From positions 1 through 64,000 of the forward strand of contig NZ_BMNC01000020.1 of the NCBI RefSeq assembly GCF_014646255.1: 64,000 nucleotides of DNA, in the 5' to 3' direction. Below the pieces are notes generated by a model. The model worked only from the letters and a program-made list of their open reading frames with translations, was not told the origin of the DNA and made no database searches. The DNA is from Lentzea pudingi (GTDB lineage Bacteria; Actinomycetota; Actinomycetes; Mycobacteriales; Pseudonocardiaceae). Below, piece by piece: positions 34,081 to 43,466 of the stretch. A program made the translations under genes and the position numbers. Numbering within the stretch: position 1 is the stretch's first letter; each line of letters starts with the position of its first letter.

Positions 34081-36552
34081 CTAGCGAGCGGCACCGACAA
34101 AAACGGTCGAGCGAGCCTGGTCGTAGAACCACTTCAGGGTCTCCCGCACGACCGCTCGCGCCTCGGGGGCGAGCAGCGCGCCGACCGGGAAGCTCGGCCG
34201 CTTCTCGATCTTCGCCGCGGGGAGGTCCACACCGGGAGCCGCGTTCAGCCGCCGCAGGAGTTCCTCGCGCAGCGCGGCCTGGTGGAACGGAGCCCGCGTG
34301 AGGAGGTGCTGGAACACCACCTCGACCCTGCCGCTCGGGTAGATGGCGAACGGCCAGATGTTGCCGCCCTCCTCGTCCTTCTCCCGCGCGAAGAGGAAGC
34401 ACGACGTCTCACTCCGGCCGGTGCCGAAGCCGAGACTGCCACCGAGTTCGTCCCAGAACTCCACCATCTCCAGAACTGCTTCCGCGACTTCCCGGCCGTG
34501 TTCGTGCAACTGCGAGGCGAACCGATCTGCCGGCTCCTCGGCCCACTCCAGGTCCAGGCCGCTCGCCTCGGCGAGATCCTCGAACGAGAGGCGCTGCTCG
34601 AGTGAGGCGCGGCCGTGCTCGTCGAACTCCAGGCCCTCAGCTCGCAGCACCTCCCGGGAACCGTCGCTCAGCAGACCGCCCGCCTGCAGGACGCGGTGCG
34701 CGTGAGGAGTCGGCACGCTGCCGAGCCGGGCGAGGACGGCCTGCGTGGTGGTGCCGACGACCGCCGCGATGTCACCGGCGGTCGTCCACGATCCCGCCGG
34801 CATCGCGGCCAGCGCCGTGTTCATCAGGTTCCACTGCACGTTCGTGCCCGGCTTCGCGCCCGCCAGCGGACCTGGCCACGCGGCGATGATGCGTTCGGCC
34901 AGTGCGTCAGCGCGGGCGTGGATCTGCGGGCGTCCCCACTCGGACTGCTGGGCGATGTCCTGGTTCATCACGAGACCGCTCTTGTCGAGCTGAGCTCTCT
35001 TCACGTCGAACGGGCTGTTGCTCAGCTCCGAGTTGTAGCCGGTCAGGGTCAGGTTTCCGAGTGTGTGGACCAGAGCGCTGTGCACCTGCTCGTAGGTCTC
35101 GCCGGGTTCCAGATCCGGGCTGACGGCCTGTTCCCACTCGTCGGTCGAGGTCTGCGGGAGGACGTGCTCGATGGTCAGCGAGGAGAGGTCGACGGGTTCC
35201 TTGCTGCCGTGTTCCGCTTCCAGCCAGCGCAGGATCGAGGTGCGCTGCTTCGCCCTGCCGTTGAGGTAGTACGGGACGGTGCGGATGAGTGTGCGGACCT
35301 CGTCGTCGTCCGCGTAGTGCTTGCGGCCGGTGGACAAGTAGTCGTGCACCGCCAGGTCGACCGGTCGCGTGCGGTCCATCTCGGTCACCAGCTGGAGCAG
35401 GATCCGGTTGATACCCGCTGTCGCACGGCCGATGATCTGCCTGCGGACGAAGAAGCTCTCCACGTACAGCATCGCCGACGCGATCTCGTCCGACGTCGCG
35501 GTGCCCTGCCGCCGCCGGTCGAGCAGGTGCAGCAGCAACGGGTAAACCGTTGTGGTGCCCCATTCGTCCAGGCGCTGGAGCCTGGTGCGCACGCCCGCGT
35601 GGGACTCGGTCGCCGGCGTGAGGATCGTGTGGAGCAGAGCGCCGAGACCGCACAGCCGGGCCACGTCCGCCTCGATCGACTCCTCTCCGTCCAGGCGGTC
35701 GAGCCGGGCCTGCTGACCCGAGTAGGTGTCGGTCTGCTTGATCCGCGCGTCGTCCTGCACGAGGTCGAGCCAGAAGAGCAGTTCGAGGTTCTTGGCGGTC
35801 TTCAGCTGGTCCTGCAGCGGGAGCCAGAGCGACCGGTAGACCTGCTCGCCACGGGTCGGCAGGCGCATGAACAGGTAGTTGCGCAGCAGGTCGGCCTGGC
35901 TGAGCGCGGCGCCCGTGTTGTTCAGCGACTCGAAGATGCGGTGGGCGTTGTCGCCGGGGTGGGTGGTGATCGACACCAGCGTCAGGCCGCTGATCACGGC
36001 GTTCTCGAGCCGCTCGATGTCGAACGGGTCGTCGGGGTCGTCCAGCTCGACGAGCTTGGCCGCGAAGAACCGGTAGGCGGTGCCGATGCTGTCCCGTCCG
36101 CCGGCGTGGGGTGTCGAGTCGACGCACGCCTGGTAGGCCTCGCGGTCGGTCTGTGTCGGCAGGACCTTCAACCGCTGCGCTTCAGGCTTGTAGGGGTTCG
36201 TCAGGTAGAGGTCGTTCATCCGGCCGCGGTGGATCGCATCCTCGTGGGTTGCCCGGTGGTCGCGGATGGCGCACAGCAGCAGCGTGAGCGTGGTGAGCCG
36301 TTGCTGTCCGTCGACGACCAGGTACTGCGGCACTCCGGTCGGGCCGTTGCCGGGACTCGGCGCGAGGACGACCGAGCCGATGAAGTGGGTGGAGTCCCGG
36401 GTGACGCGGTCCTCGGCCAGCCCGACGACGTCCTCCCAGAGCTGGCGGAGCTGCTTCGTCTCCCAGGAGTAGGTCCGCTGGTAGAGCGGAACCCGGTACT
36501 GCTTCGAGCCTTCCAGCAGATGCTGAAGCGTCGTTTCGTTCGCGGTGACCAC
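34081..36552 (-). CDS. GmrSD-like restriction protein: DUF262, DUF1524, alkyltransferase-like and C-terminal domains
   Basis: An 823-residue predicted modification-dependent restriction enzyme of the GmrSD (type IV) superfamily. DUF262 (about residues 5-230) carries QRTYSW and the nucleotide-sensing DGQQR (81-85). DUF1524 (about 440-560) has the nuclease motif IEHVLPQ (about 458-464). A third region (about 585-655, SWTTAGDIAAVVGTTTQAV, then HAHRVLQAGG) resembles the winged-helix domain of MGMT/alkyltransferase-like proteins but lacks the PCHR cysteine. The last 150 residues form a separate domain (ETSCFLFAREK, WPFAIYPSGRVEVVFQHL). Starts at GTG 36552. There is no methylase or phosphorothioation gene beside it. 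Confidence 0.87.
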   Translation of the reverse strand: MVTANETTLQHLLEGSKQYRVPLYQRTYSWETKQLRQLWEDVVGLAEDRVTRDSTHFIGSVVLAPSPGNGPTGVPQYLVVDGQQRLTTLTLLLCAIRDHRATHEDAIHRGRMNDLYLTNPYKPEAQRLKVLPTQTDREAYQACVDSTPHAGGRDSIGTAYRFFAAKLVELDDPDDPFDIERLENAVISGLTLVSITTHPGDNAHRIFESLNNTGAALSQADLLRNYLFMRLPTRGEQVYRSLWLPLQDQLKTAKNLELLFWLDLVQDDARIKQTDTYSGQQARLDRLDGEESIEADVARLCGLGALLHTILTPATESHAGVRTRLQRLDEWGTTTVYPLLLHLLDRRRQGTATSDEIASAMLYVESFFVRRQIIGRATAGINRILLQLVTEMDRTRPVDLAVHDYLSTGRKHYADDDEVRTLIRTVPYYLNGRAKQRTSILRWLEAEHGSKEPVDLSSLTIEHVLPQTSTDEWEQAVSPDLEPGETYEQVHSALVHTLGNLTLTGYNSELSNSPFDVKRAQLDKSGLVMNQDIAQQSEWGRPQIHARADALAERIIAAWPGPLAGAKPGTNVQWNLMNTALAAMPAGSWTTAGDIAAVVGTTTQAVLARLGSVPTPHAHRVLQAGGLLSDGSREVLRAEGLEFDEHGRASLEQRLSFEDLAEASGLDLEWAEEPADRFASQLHEHGREVAEAVLEMVEFWDELGGSLGFGTGRSETSCFLFAREKDEEGGNIWPFAIYPSGRVEVVFQHLLTRAPFHQAALREELLRRLNAAPGVDLPAAKIEKRPSFPVGALLAPEARAVVRETLKWFYDQARSTVFVGAAR

Positions 36553-36705
36553 CCGCGCACGCTATTCACGAAGGGCCGCCCGTGGGTTCTTTCGGTTCCT
36601 TATCACTCGAACGGCCCCAGCGGTCCGCGTCCAGCTCCAGAGCCCGCACCGGCCCCGAATCCGGCTGGGTAAACTCGGGAGTAGTGGACACGGAGGTGAA
36701 CAGCG

Positions 36706-37728
36706 ATGAACGCCGATGAACGTCGGTTCGAGGTGCTGCGCGCCATCGTCGCCGACTACGTGTCCAACCAGGAGCCCGTCGGGTCCAAGGCCCTGGTCGA
36801 GCGGCACAACCTGGGTGTGTCGAGCGCGACGGTGCGCAACGACATGGCCGCGCTGGAGGACGACGGGTACATCGCCCAGCCGCACACCAGCGCGGGACGC
36901 GTGCCGACGGACAAGGGCTACCGGCTCTTCGTCGACAAGCTGAGTGAGATCAAGCCGCTCTCGCAGGCCGAGAGGCGGGCGATCCGCAGTTTTCTCGACG
37001 GGGCCGTCGACCTCGACGACGTCATGCGCCGCAGTGTTCGGTTGCTCGCCCAGCTCACGCGGCAGGTGGCGGTGATCCAGGTGCCGACGCTGTCCCGCGC
37101 GGCCGTGCGTCACCTGGAGGTGCTGCCGATCACGCCGTCGCGGCTGATGCTGGTGCTCATCACCGACACCGGGCGCGTCGACCAGCGGATCGTCGAGCTC
37201 GGGGACGTGATCAGCGAGGAGCACACGGCCCAGCTGCGGGGTGTGCTCAACCAGGCGATGGCGGGGCAGCGGCTCGCCGAGGCGTCGGCCAAGGTCGCCG
37301 AACTGCCCGACGAGGTTCCGCCGAACCTCCGCGATCCGATGCTGAGAGTCGCTACTGTGCTCATCGAGACGCTGGTGGAGCACCCCGAGGAACGGCTGGT
37401 GCTCGGCGGTACGGCGAACCTCACGCGGAGCATCACCGACTTCCCCGGCTCGCTGCGGCAGGTGCTGGAGGCGTTGGAGGAGCAGGTCGTCGTGCTCAAG
37501 CTGCTCGCCGCCTCCCGCGACCCCGGTCGTGTGCTGGTGCGCATCGGCGAGGAGAACGAGGCCGCTGAGATGCGCAGCACTTCCGTGGTGTCGATCGGCT
37601 ATGGCAGCCGTGACAATCCACTCGGGGGTCTGGGCGTCGTCGGACCGACGCGCATGGACTACCCCGGGACTATGGCGGCCGTGCGCGCGGTTGCCAACTA
37701 CGTCGGTGAGATCCTGACGGGTCGTTGA
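36706..37728 (+). CDS. hrcA: Heat-inducible transcriptional repressor HrcA
   Basis: A 340-residue repressor of chaperone genes that binds CIRCE elements. The N-terminal winged helix contains GSKALVERHNLGVSSATVRNDMAALEDDGYI; a GAF-like domain follows. ATG 36706 is preceded by GGAGGTG at seven-base spacing. I find no CIRCE repeat in front of hrcA or dnaJ. The order hrcA-dnaJ-rsmE is typical of actinobacteria. Confidence 0.96.
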   Translation: MNADERRFEVLRAIVADYVSNQEPVGSKALVERHNLGVSSATVRNDMAALEDDGYIAQPHTSAGRVPTDKGYRLFVDKLSEIKPLSQAERRAIRSFLDGAVDLDDVMRRSVRLLAQLTRQVAVIQVPTLSRAAVRHLEVLPITPSRLMLVLITDTGRVDQRIVELGDVISEEHTAQLRGVLNQAMAGQRLAEASAKVAELPDEVPPNLRDPMLRVATVLIETLVEHPEERLVLGGTANLTRSITDFPGSLRQVLEALEEQVVVLKLLAASRDPGRVLVRIGEENEAAEMRSTSVVSIGYGSRDNPLGGLGVVGPTRMDYPGTMAAVRAVANYVGEILTGR

Positions 37729-37784
37729 GCCGGCTTACCGCCCACACGTACTTGCAGTAGTGGATGAACATGAAAGCGAACAAG

Positions 37785-38933
37785 GTGGCCAGGGATTACT
37801 ACGGCATCCTCGGTGTCTCGCAGAACGCGACACAGGATGAGATCAAGCGCGCCTATCGCAAGCTCGCCAGGCAGCTGCACCCGGACGTCAATCCCAACGA
37901 GGAGGCCCGCTTCAAGGAGGTGACGGCCGCCTACGAGGTGTTGTCGAACCCCGAGAAGCGCCGCGTCGTCGACCTGGGAGGCGACCCGCTCGACTCGGGC
38001 GGCGGTGGCCGTCCCGGTGGTGACCCGTTCTCCGGCTTCGGCCTCGGCGACATCATGGACGCCTTCTTCGGCGCGCAGTCCGGTGGTGGCCGCGGGCCGC
38101 GCAGCCGCGTGCAGCCCGGTTCCGACGCGTTGATCCGGCTCGACATGACGCTCGAGGAGTGCGCCGCCGGTGCCACCCGCGAGCTGACGGTCGACACGGC
38201 GATCCTGTGCGACCGCTGCCACGGCGCGGGCACCCAGAACAACTCCAAGCCCGTTCAGTGCGACACCTGCCACGGACGCGGCGAGGTCCAGTCCGTGCAG
38301 CGCTCGTTCCTCGGCCAGGTCGTGACGTCCCGCCCGTGCCCCGTCTGCCGCGGCTACGGCGAGGTCATCCCCGACCCGTGCCAGCAGTGCGCCGGTGACG
38401 GCCGCACGCGTTCGCGCCGCACGATCTCCGTCAACATTCCCGCCGGTGTCGCCGAGGGCATGCGCGTGCGCCTCGCGGGCCAGGGCGAGGTCGGCCCCGG
38501 CGGTGGCCCGGCCGGCGACCTCTACGTCGAGGTCGAGGAGCACCCGCACGAGATCTTCGAACGCGACGGCGCCGACCTGCACTGCATCGTGCAGATCCCG
38601 ATGACGACGGCCGCGCTGGGCGCCACGTTGCCGTTGAAGACCCTGGACGGCGAGGAAGAACTGCAGATCGACCCCGGCACGCAGCCGAACACGCAGCTCG
38701 TCATGACGGGCCGCGGCATGCCGAAGCTGCGCTCCACCGGCCGTGTCGACGGCCGCGGCGACCTGCACGTGCACCTCGAGGTCGTCGTGCCGACGAAGCT
38801 CGACGCGGCCCAGTCGTCGTTGCTGCGCGACCTGGCCGAGATGCGCGGCGAGAGCGAGCCCTCGTTGTCGCACAACGGCAAGGGCGGCGGCGGGCTGTTC
38901 TCCCGCCTGCGTTCCTCGCGCGGCCAGAGGTGA
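37785..38933 (+). CDS. dnaJ: Molecular chaperone DnaJ
   Basis: A 382-residue type I Hsp40 that stimulates DnaK ATPase. J-domain (1-66) with HPD at 32-34, glycine-rich region (72-115), four CxxCxGxG zinc motifs (CDRCHGAG, CDTCHGRG, CPVCRGYG, CQQCAGDG) between about 140 and 205, then the client-binding domains. GTG 37785 gives the usual start VARDYYGILGV. ATG 37764 and 37770 are in frame but add an unusual MNMKANK. Overlaps rsmE by four bases. Confidence 0.95.
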   Translation: MARDYYGILGVSQNATQDEIKRAYRKLARQLHPDVNPNEEARFKEVTAAYEVLSNPEKRRVVDLGGDPLDSGGGGRPGGDPFSGFGLGDIMDAFFGAQSGGGRGPRSRVQPGSDALIRLDMTLEECAAGATRELTVDTAILCDRCHGAGTQNNSKPVQCDTCHGRGEVQSVQRSFLGQVVTSRPCPVCRGYGEVIPDPCQQCAGDGRTRSRRTISVNIPAGVAEGMRVRLAGQGEVGPGGGPAGDLYVEVEEHPHEIFERDGADLHCIVQIPMTTAALGATLPLKTLDGEEELQIDPGTQPNTQLVMTGRGMPKLRSTGRVDGRGDLHVHLEVVVPTKLDAAQSSLLRDLAEMRGESEPSLSHNGKGGGGLFSRLRSSRGQR

Positions 38934-39661
38934 CCCTGCCCGTCTTCCTCGTCCCCGCGCTGCCGCGGGGCGAGGAGTTCGTGCTGGACGGGCCGGAAGG
39001 CCGCCACGCCGCCACCGTGAAGCGGTTGCGCGTGGGCGAGGAGCTCGTGCTGTCGGACGGGTCCGGTGCCCAGGTGCGCTGTTCCGTGGTGGCGGTGGAG
39101 AAGGACGCCCTGGCGCTGCGCGTCGTCGAGCGCTGGGTGGAGCCCGAACCGGCACCGCGCGTGGTGCTCGCCCAGGCCCTGGTCAAGGGCGACCGGGGTG
39201 AGCTCGCGGTCGAGCTCGCCACCGAGGCCGGGGTGGACGGTGTGGTGCCCTGGCGCGCCACCCGGTGCATCACCAAGTGGGAGGACGGGCCGCGCGGCGC
39301 GAAAGCGCTGGGGCGGTGGCGGTCCACGGTTCGTGAGGCGGCGAAGCAGGCCCGCCGGGCACGCGTCCCGGTCGTCGACGAACCCGTGAGCACCGCGCAG
39401 CTTTCTCATCGCGTGTCGTCGTCGGCGCTCACTCTCGTGTTGCACGAGAGCGCGACCGAACGGCTTGCGGACGTCTCGTTGCCCGATTCCGGAGACGTGC
39501 TGCTGGTTGTGGGTCCCGAGGGCGGAATCACGCCGGAGGAACTCGAGACATTGCGATCTTCCGGTGCCCGCGTGGTCCGATTGGGTCCAACTGTTTTGCG
39601 TGCTTCCACAGCTGCGGCGGTTGCTCTTGGTGCCATTGGGGTGCGCACGTCCCGCTGGTGA
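38930..39661 (+). CDS. rsmE: 16S rRNA (uracil(1498)-N3)-methyltransferase RsmE
   Basis: A 243-residue SPOUT methyltransferase that modifies U1498 in the decoding centre. The PUA-like N-terminal part (RHAATVKRLRVGEELVLSDG) is followed by the knotted SAM-binding region LLVVGPEGGITPEELE (about residues 188-203) and RLGPTVLRASTAAAVAL. GTG 38930 overlaps the dnaJ stop (GTGA). Confidence 0.95.
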   Translation: MTLPVFLVPALPRGEEFVLDGPEGRHAATVKRLRVGEELVLSDGSGAQVRCSVVAVEKDALALRVVERWVEPEPAPRVVLAQALVKGDRGELAVELATEAGVDGVVPWRATRCITKWEDGPRGAKALGRWRSTVREAAKQARRARVPVVDEPVSTAQLSHRVSSSALTLVLHESATERLADVSLPDSGDVLLVVGPEGGITPEELETLRSSGARVVRLGPTVLRASTAAAVALGAIGVRTSRW

Positions 39662-39811
39662 CCCCGATCACTCCGAAGATGAACATCGGATGGATTGGCT
39701 TGACGGAAGCTGTAGCGAATCGCAGGCGGATGGGGTTACCCTTGTTCGCAGAGGGGCTGATTGGTCTATCCGGAAACGGAGTAGACGATTACACCCTTCT
39801 GACCAGAAGAC

Positions 39812-39902
39812 TCGCCGGACACCTCCCCCCTCGGTCCGGCGTCGGCGCCTCGCGGCGAAGCGACCCCCAGGCTTCGGACCGCGAGGCGCCCCTTTTGTTT
39901 TT
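39812..39902 (+). ncRNA. 6C RNA (actinobacterial small RNA)
   Basis: Two tandem hairpins with C-rich loops. The first pairs GCCGGAC (39814-39820) with GTCCGGC (39834-39840) around a loop with six consecutive C. The second is a long stem of 39844-39855 with 39879-39890, with an inner CGAAGC/GCTTCG (39856-39861/39871-39876) around GACCCCCAG. A T-rich tail (39893-39900) follows. This is the layout of Rfam 6C RNA. A TACCCT (39737-39742) upstream could be the -10 element, making a transcript of about 150 bases. Confidence 0.78.
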
Positions 39903-39937
39903 CGAGGTTCTTTCCTCACTTCTTGTAAGTTCTGCGT

Positions 39938-40594
39938 GTGCAGCGAATTGCTTACGGTGACCATCCCAGTCAGTTCGGCGAGCTTTACGTTCCCGAGAAC
40001 GCGACTCAGGGTGCCGTTGTCGTCATTCACGGTGGTTTTTGGCATCAGCGTTACGGCCTCGAACTCGGCCGGCCCCTCGCGGACGCGCTCGTCGCCGAGG
40101 GATTCGCCGTCTGGAACATCGAGTACCGGCGGGTGAGCGGCGGCGGTGGCTGGCCGCGAACTGGGCAGGACGTGCTCGCCGCGATCGACGCCGTCGACAT
40201 CGGGCCCGTCGTGACGCTCGGGCACAGCGCGGGCGGCCATCTCGCCGTGTGGGCGGCCAAGCACAGCGCGCGGGTGGCCGGAGCCGTCGCCCAGGCCGCG
40301 GTGCTGGACTTCACGAAGCACATCACGCCCAGGGCGCTGGAACTGTGCACCGAGGAGCAGTTCGCGGAGGCCTCGCCGACCGCGTTGATCCCCATCGGCA
40401 AGCCGGTGGTGTGCGTGCACGGCGACCAGGACGAGGACGTGCCCGTCGAGCAGTCGATCGGGTTCTGCGCGGCCGAGCCGCAGGCGGAGCTCGTCGTGGT
40501 GCGGGGAGCCGGGCACATGGACATGATCACGCCCGGCACCGAGTCGTGGGAGCAGTGCCGCGCGGCCGTCGTCCGGCTTGCCCGCGACTGCTAG
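39938..40594 (+). CDS. Alpha/beta hydrolase, kynurenine formamidase/esterase-like
   Basis: A 218-residue hydrolase. The oxyanion motif HGGFW is at residues 31-35, the nucleophile elbow GHSAGG gives Ser97, and later GDQDEDVP and GAGHMD supply the Asp and His of the triad. HGGxW with GHSAGG is the pattern of kynurenine formamidases and related esterases; the substrate is not proven. GTG 39938 lies close to the 6C RNA terminator. The TetR gene follows nine bases after its stop. Confidence 0.87.
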   Translation: MQRIAYGDHPSQFGELYVPENATQGAVVVIHGGFWHQRYGLELGRPLADALVAEGFAVWNIEYRRVSGGGGWPRTGQDVLAAIDAVDIGPVVTLGHSAGGHLAVWAAKHSARVAGAVAQAAVLDFTKHITPRALELCTEEQFAEASPTALIPIGKPVVCVHGDQDEDVPVEQSIGFCAAEPQAELVVVRGAGHMDMITPGTESWEQCRAAVVRLARDC

Positions 40595-40603
40595 AAAGGG
40601 CCG

Positions 40604-41194
40604 GTGCCGAAGGTTGTCGACCACGAGGAACGCCGCCGCGAGCTCGCCGAGGCGGTGTGGCGCATCGTCCAGCGGGACGGGATAGACCACGCGTCCGTGC
40701 GTGCCGTGGCAGCGGAGTCCGGGTGGTCGAGCGGGTCGCTGCGCCACTACTTCCCGACCCAGGACGCCTTGCTGGGCTTCGCGATGGAGCTCGCCTACCT
40801 GCGGTTCCTCGCCCGGTTGGAGAAGATCGACACCAACGCCGGGAACCGGGAGGTGCTGCGGTCCATCGCCCTCGAGATGCTCGCGATGGACGAGGACCGG
40901 CGCGTCGAGGCCGCCGTGCTGTTGTCGTTCCTGCCGCGGGCGATGGTCGAACCGTCGTTGCACGAACTGGAGCGCTTCGGCACGCGCCAGCTGTACGACG
41001 AGATCGCGCGCGTCCTCACCGCCGCGCAGAACGCCGGCGAACTGCGGCCCGGTGTCGTGCCGTTGAAGGCGGCCCGGCTGCTCGTCGCGTTGATCGACGG
41101 GCTCAACATCCACCACGGCCTGGGCCCCGGCGAGGTGACGGCCGAGGAGATGGTCGAGGCCCTCGACGAGCGGCTGGACTCCCTGTTCGGTTGA
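40604..41194 (+). CDS. TetR/AcrR family transcriptional regulator
   Basis: A 196-residue repressor-like protein. The N-terminal helix-turn-helix is HASVRAVAAESGWSSGSLRHYFPTQDALL (about residues 28-56), and the C-terminal domain resembles BetI-like TetR_C_6 regions. GTG 40604 follows AAAGGG. It lies immediately after the hydrolase gene, so control of that gene is plausible. The ligand is unknown. Confidence 0.9.
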   Translation: MPKVVDHEERRRELAEAVWRIVQRDGIDHASVRAVAAESGWSSGSLRHYFPTQDALLGFAMELAYLRFLARLEKIDTNAGNREVLRSIALEMLAMDEDRRVEAAVLLSFLPRAMVEPSLHELERFGTRQLYDEIARVLTAAQNAGELRPGVVPLKAARLLVALIDGLNIHHGLGPGEVTAEEMVEALDERLDSLFG

Positions 41195-41202
41195 CTCGGG
41201 GC

Positions 41203-41520
41203 ATGTCCTGCCTGTTCTGCCGGATCGTCGCCGGTGAGGTCCCCGCGACGATCGTGCACGAGACCAAGACGACGCTGGCGTTCCGCGACATCCAGCCCAA
41301 AGCACCCGTGCACGTGCTGCTCATCCCGCGCGAGCACGTGCCGAACGCCGTCGACCTCGACGGAGACCAGCTCGGCGACCTGTTCGCCGCGGCCGGGGAG
41401 GTCGCCGAAGCCGAAGGCGTGGCCGAAACCGGCTACCGGCTGTTGTTCAACACCGGGCCGGACAGCGGGCAGGAGGTGTTCCACGCCCACCTGCACCTGC
41501 TGGGCGGACAACGGCTCTAA
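41203..41520 (+). CDS. HIT family histidine triad protein
   Basis: A 105-residue purine nucleotide hydrolase/transferase (HINT type). The zinc-site-like N-terminus CLFCRIVAGE and the histidine triad HAHLHLL (His94, 96, 98) are present. HINT proteins cleave adenosine phosphoramidates. ATG 41203 follows TetR after eight bases. Its last four bases overlap the convergent acetyltransferase gene. Confidence 0.94.
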   Translation: MSCLFCRIVAGEVPATIVHETKTTLAFRDIQPKAPVHVLLIPREHVPNAVDLDGDQLGDLFAAAGEVAEAEGVAETGYRLLFNTGPDSGQEVFHAHLHLLGGQRL

Positions 41521-42308
41521 CCCAGTGCGTGCGACGCGGGCGCGAAGTAACGCGAGCGGTCACCCGGTACGTCCGCGGCGCCCGTCACCATCAGCCTGCA
41601 GCCGCCGTTGCGCTTCTCGAAGCCCTGCCCCAGCAGGAAGGCGGCGACCTCGGCGTCGTCCGTGTCCACGCGAACCCTGCCTCCGCCGGCCGCCAGGTCC
41701 GCGATCATCCCGCACGCGGCCGAGGCGGTCGGGGCGATCAGCGGACCGATCGTGACGCCCTCGGGATTCGGGCGGGTGGCGATGACACCGTCGTCCGACA
41801 TCAGCACGCGGTACGGCGACGCCGGGGCGAGCAACCGTTTCCAGAGCACGGGCCTGGTGTAGCCGCTGACCTCGTGGTCGAGCGCCGCGAGCGACGCGGC
41901 GTCGGCGGGAGTCGCCTCTCGCGTGACTCCGGGAGCCCCGCCGGTGAACACGCCGTGGTAGTCGGCGGTCTCCCCGACCGGGTGAAAGCCGAGCCTCGCG
42001 TAGAGCGCTTCACCCATGGCCGTCGCGTACAGGACGGACGGACTGACGTCGAGCACCGTGGACATCAGCCGAGTGCCGATGCCCCTGCGTCCCGCCCAGG
42101 ACGCGACCAGCACACCGCTGATCGCCTGCATCTCGGGATACGGCGTGGTCAACGCCGTGCCGAGCAGCCCGGACTCGTCGAAGGCGCCGTACCCCGGACC
42201 GAGGGCCAGCATCATCTCCCACTGAGCGGGCGTCCACGTCCAACCCCGGTCCGTGATGAGCTTCATGCACTCGGGTACGTCCTCGACGCCAAGCCTGCGG
42301 ATCTCCAC
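41517..42308 (-). CDS. GNAT family N-acetyltransferase (two-domain)
   Basis: A 263-residue protein with two GNAT-like halves. The first has the acetyl-CoA binding pattern ASWAGRRGIGTRLMSTVLD (about residues 90-108) and ATAMGEALYARLGF. The second half (from about 150) lacks a clear acetyl-CoA loop. The start is uncertain: GTG 42308 (with GGGAG just upstream) begins VEIRRLGVEDVPE, typical of the family; ATG 42350 is an alternative. The substrate is unknown. Confidence 0.83.
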   Translation of the reverse strand: MEIRRLGVEDVPECMKLITDRGWTWTPAQWEMMLALGPGYGAFDESGLLGTALTTPYPEMQAISGVLVASWAGRRGIGTRLMSTVLDVSPSVLYATAMGEALYARLGFHPVGETADYHGVFTGGAPGVTREATPADAASLAALDHEVSGYTRPVLWKRLLAPASPYRVLMSDDGVIATRPNPEGVTIGPLIAPTASAACGMIADLAAGGGRVRVDTDDAEVAAFLLGQGFEKRNGGCRLMVTGAADVPGDRSRYFAPASHALG

Positions 42309-42411
42309 AACTCCCGAGCACACACGGTGAGCAATCCGGTAGCCACTCATTTTCGGCCGGACTAGCATCGACGGCACCAGATCCGAGCGACAGGAAGCAG
42401 GCCGGGGCCAC

Positions 42412-43461
42412 GTGGCCGAAGAAAACCAGCAGAGCAACAAGGAAGGTCAGTCCCGGTTCGCCGTGCCGGAAGGCGCGGTGCTCACGCTGCTCGGGTCGCG
42501 TGACGAGAACCTCCGCCTCGCGGAGGAACTGCTCGACGCCGACGTGCACGTGCGCGGGAACGAGATCACCTTGTCCGGCGACCCCGCTGACGTGGCCTTC
42601 GCCGAACGCGTCTTCTCCGAGCTCATCACCCTCGCGGGCCGCGGCCAGCCGATCGACCCGAACAGCGTCCGCCGCATCATCGCGATGCTCAGCGCGAACG
42701 ACGTCGAGTCGCCCGCCGAGGTCCTGAGCCTCGACATCGTGAGCCGCCGCGGCCGCACCATCAGGCCGAAGACGCTGAACCAGAAGCACTACGTCGACGC
42801 GATCGACAAGAACACCATCGTGTTCGGCATCGGCCCCGCCGGCACCGGCAAGACGTACCTCGCCATGGCCAAGGCCGTGCAGGCGCTGCAGAACAAGCAG
42901 GTCAACCGCATCATCCTGACCCGCCCGGCCGTCGAGGCCGGCGAGCGGCTCGGGTACCTGCCCGGCACGTTGTACGAGAAGATCGACCCGTACCTGCGCC
43001 CGCTCTACGACGCGCTGCACGACATGATGGACCCGGAGGCGATCCCGCGGCTCACGCAGGCGGGGACGATCGAGGTCGCGCCGCTGGCCTTCATGCGCGG
43101 ACGGTCGTTGAACGACGCGTTCATCATCCTCGACGAGGCGCAGAACACGACGCCCGAGCAGATGAAGATGTTCCTCACCCGGCTGGGCTTCGGCTCCAAG
43201 ATGGTGGTGACGGGCGACACGACGCAGGTCGACCTCCCCGGCGGTCAGCGCAGCGGTCTGCGGGTCGTGCGGGACATCCTCGACGGTGTCGAGGACGTGC
43301 ACTTCTCAGAGCTGACCAGCCAGGACGTGGTGCGCCACAGCCTGGTCGGCGACATCGTCGACGCCTATGACAAGTGGCAGGTTCACCAGGACAACCTGGA
43401 CCAGAACGGGCAGCACCACGGACCCGGTGCGCGGCGGGGTAACCAGCGGCGGGGACGATAG
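42412..43461 (+). CDS. phoH: PhoH family protein
   Basis: A 349-residue ATPase related to superfamily I helicases. Walker A GPAGTGKT is at residues 141-148 and Walker B FIILDEAQ about 235-242. An N-terminal KH-like domain precedes it (residues 20-110). PhoH-like proteins are usually encoded directly upstream of ybeY, as here, and are linked to RNA metabolism. It starts at GTG 42412. Confidence 0.94.
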   Translation: MAEENQQSNKEGQSRFAVPEGAVLTLLGSRDENLRLAEELLDADVHVRGNEITLSGDPADVAFAERVFSELITLAGRGQPIDPNSVRRIIAMLSANDVESPAEVLSLDIVSRRGRTIRPKTLNQKHYVDAIDKNTIVFGIGPAGTGKTYLAMAKAVQALQNKQVNRIILTRPAVEAGERLGYLPGTLYEKIDPYLRPLYDALHDMMDPEAIPRLTQAGTIEVAPLAFMRGRSLNDAFIILDEAQNTTPEQMKMFLTRLGFGSKMVVTGDTTQVDLPGGQRSGLRVVRDILDGVEDVHFSELTSQDVVRHSLVGDIVDAYDKWQVHQDNLDQNGQHHGPGARRGNQRRGR

Positions 43462-43466
43462 GCGCC

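Noticed and set aside
36561..36705. CIRCE operator upstream of hrcA
   Set aside because: No TTAGCACTC-N9-GAGTGCTAA-like inverted repeat is present; only a short GAGT-like match occurs.
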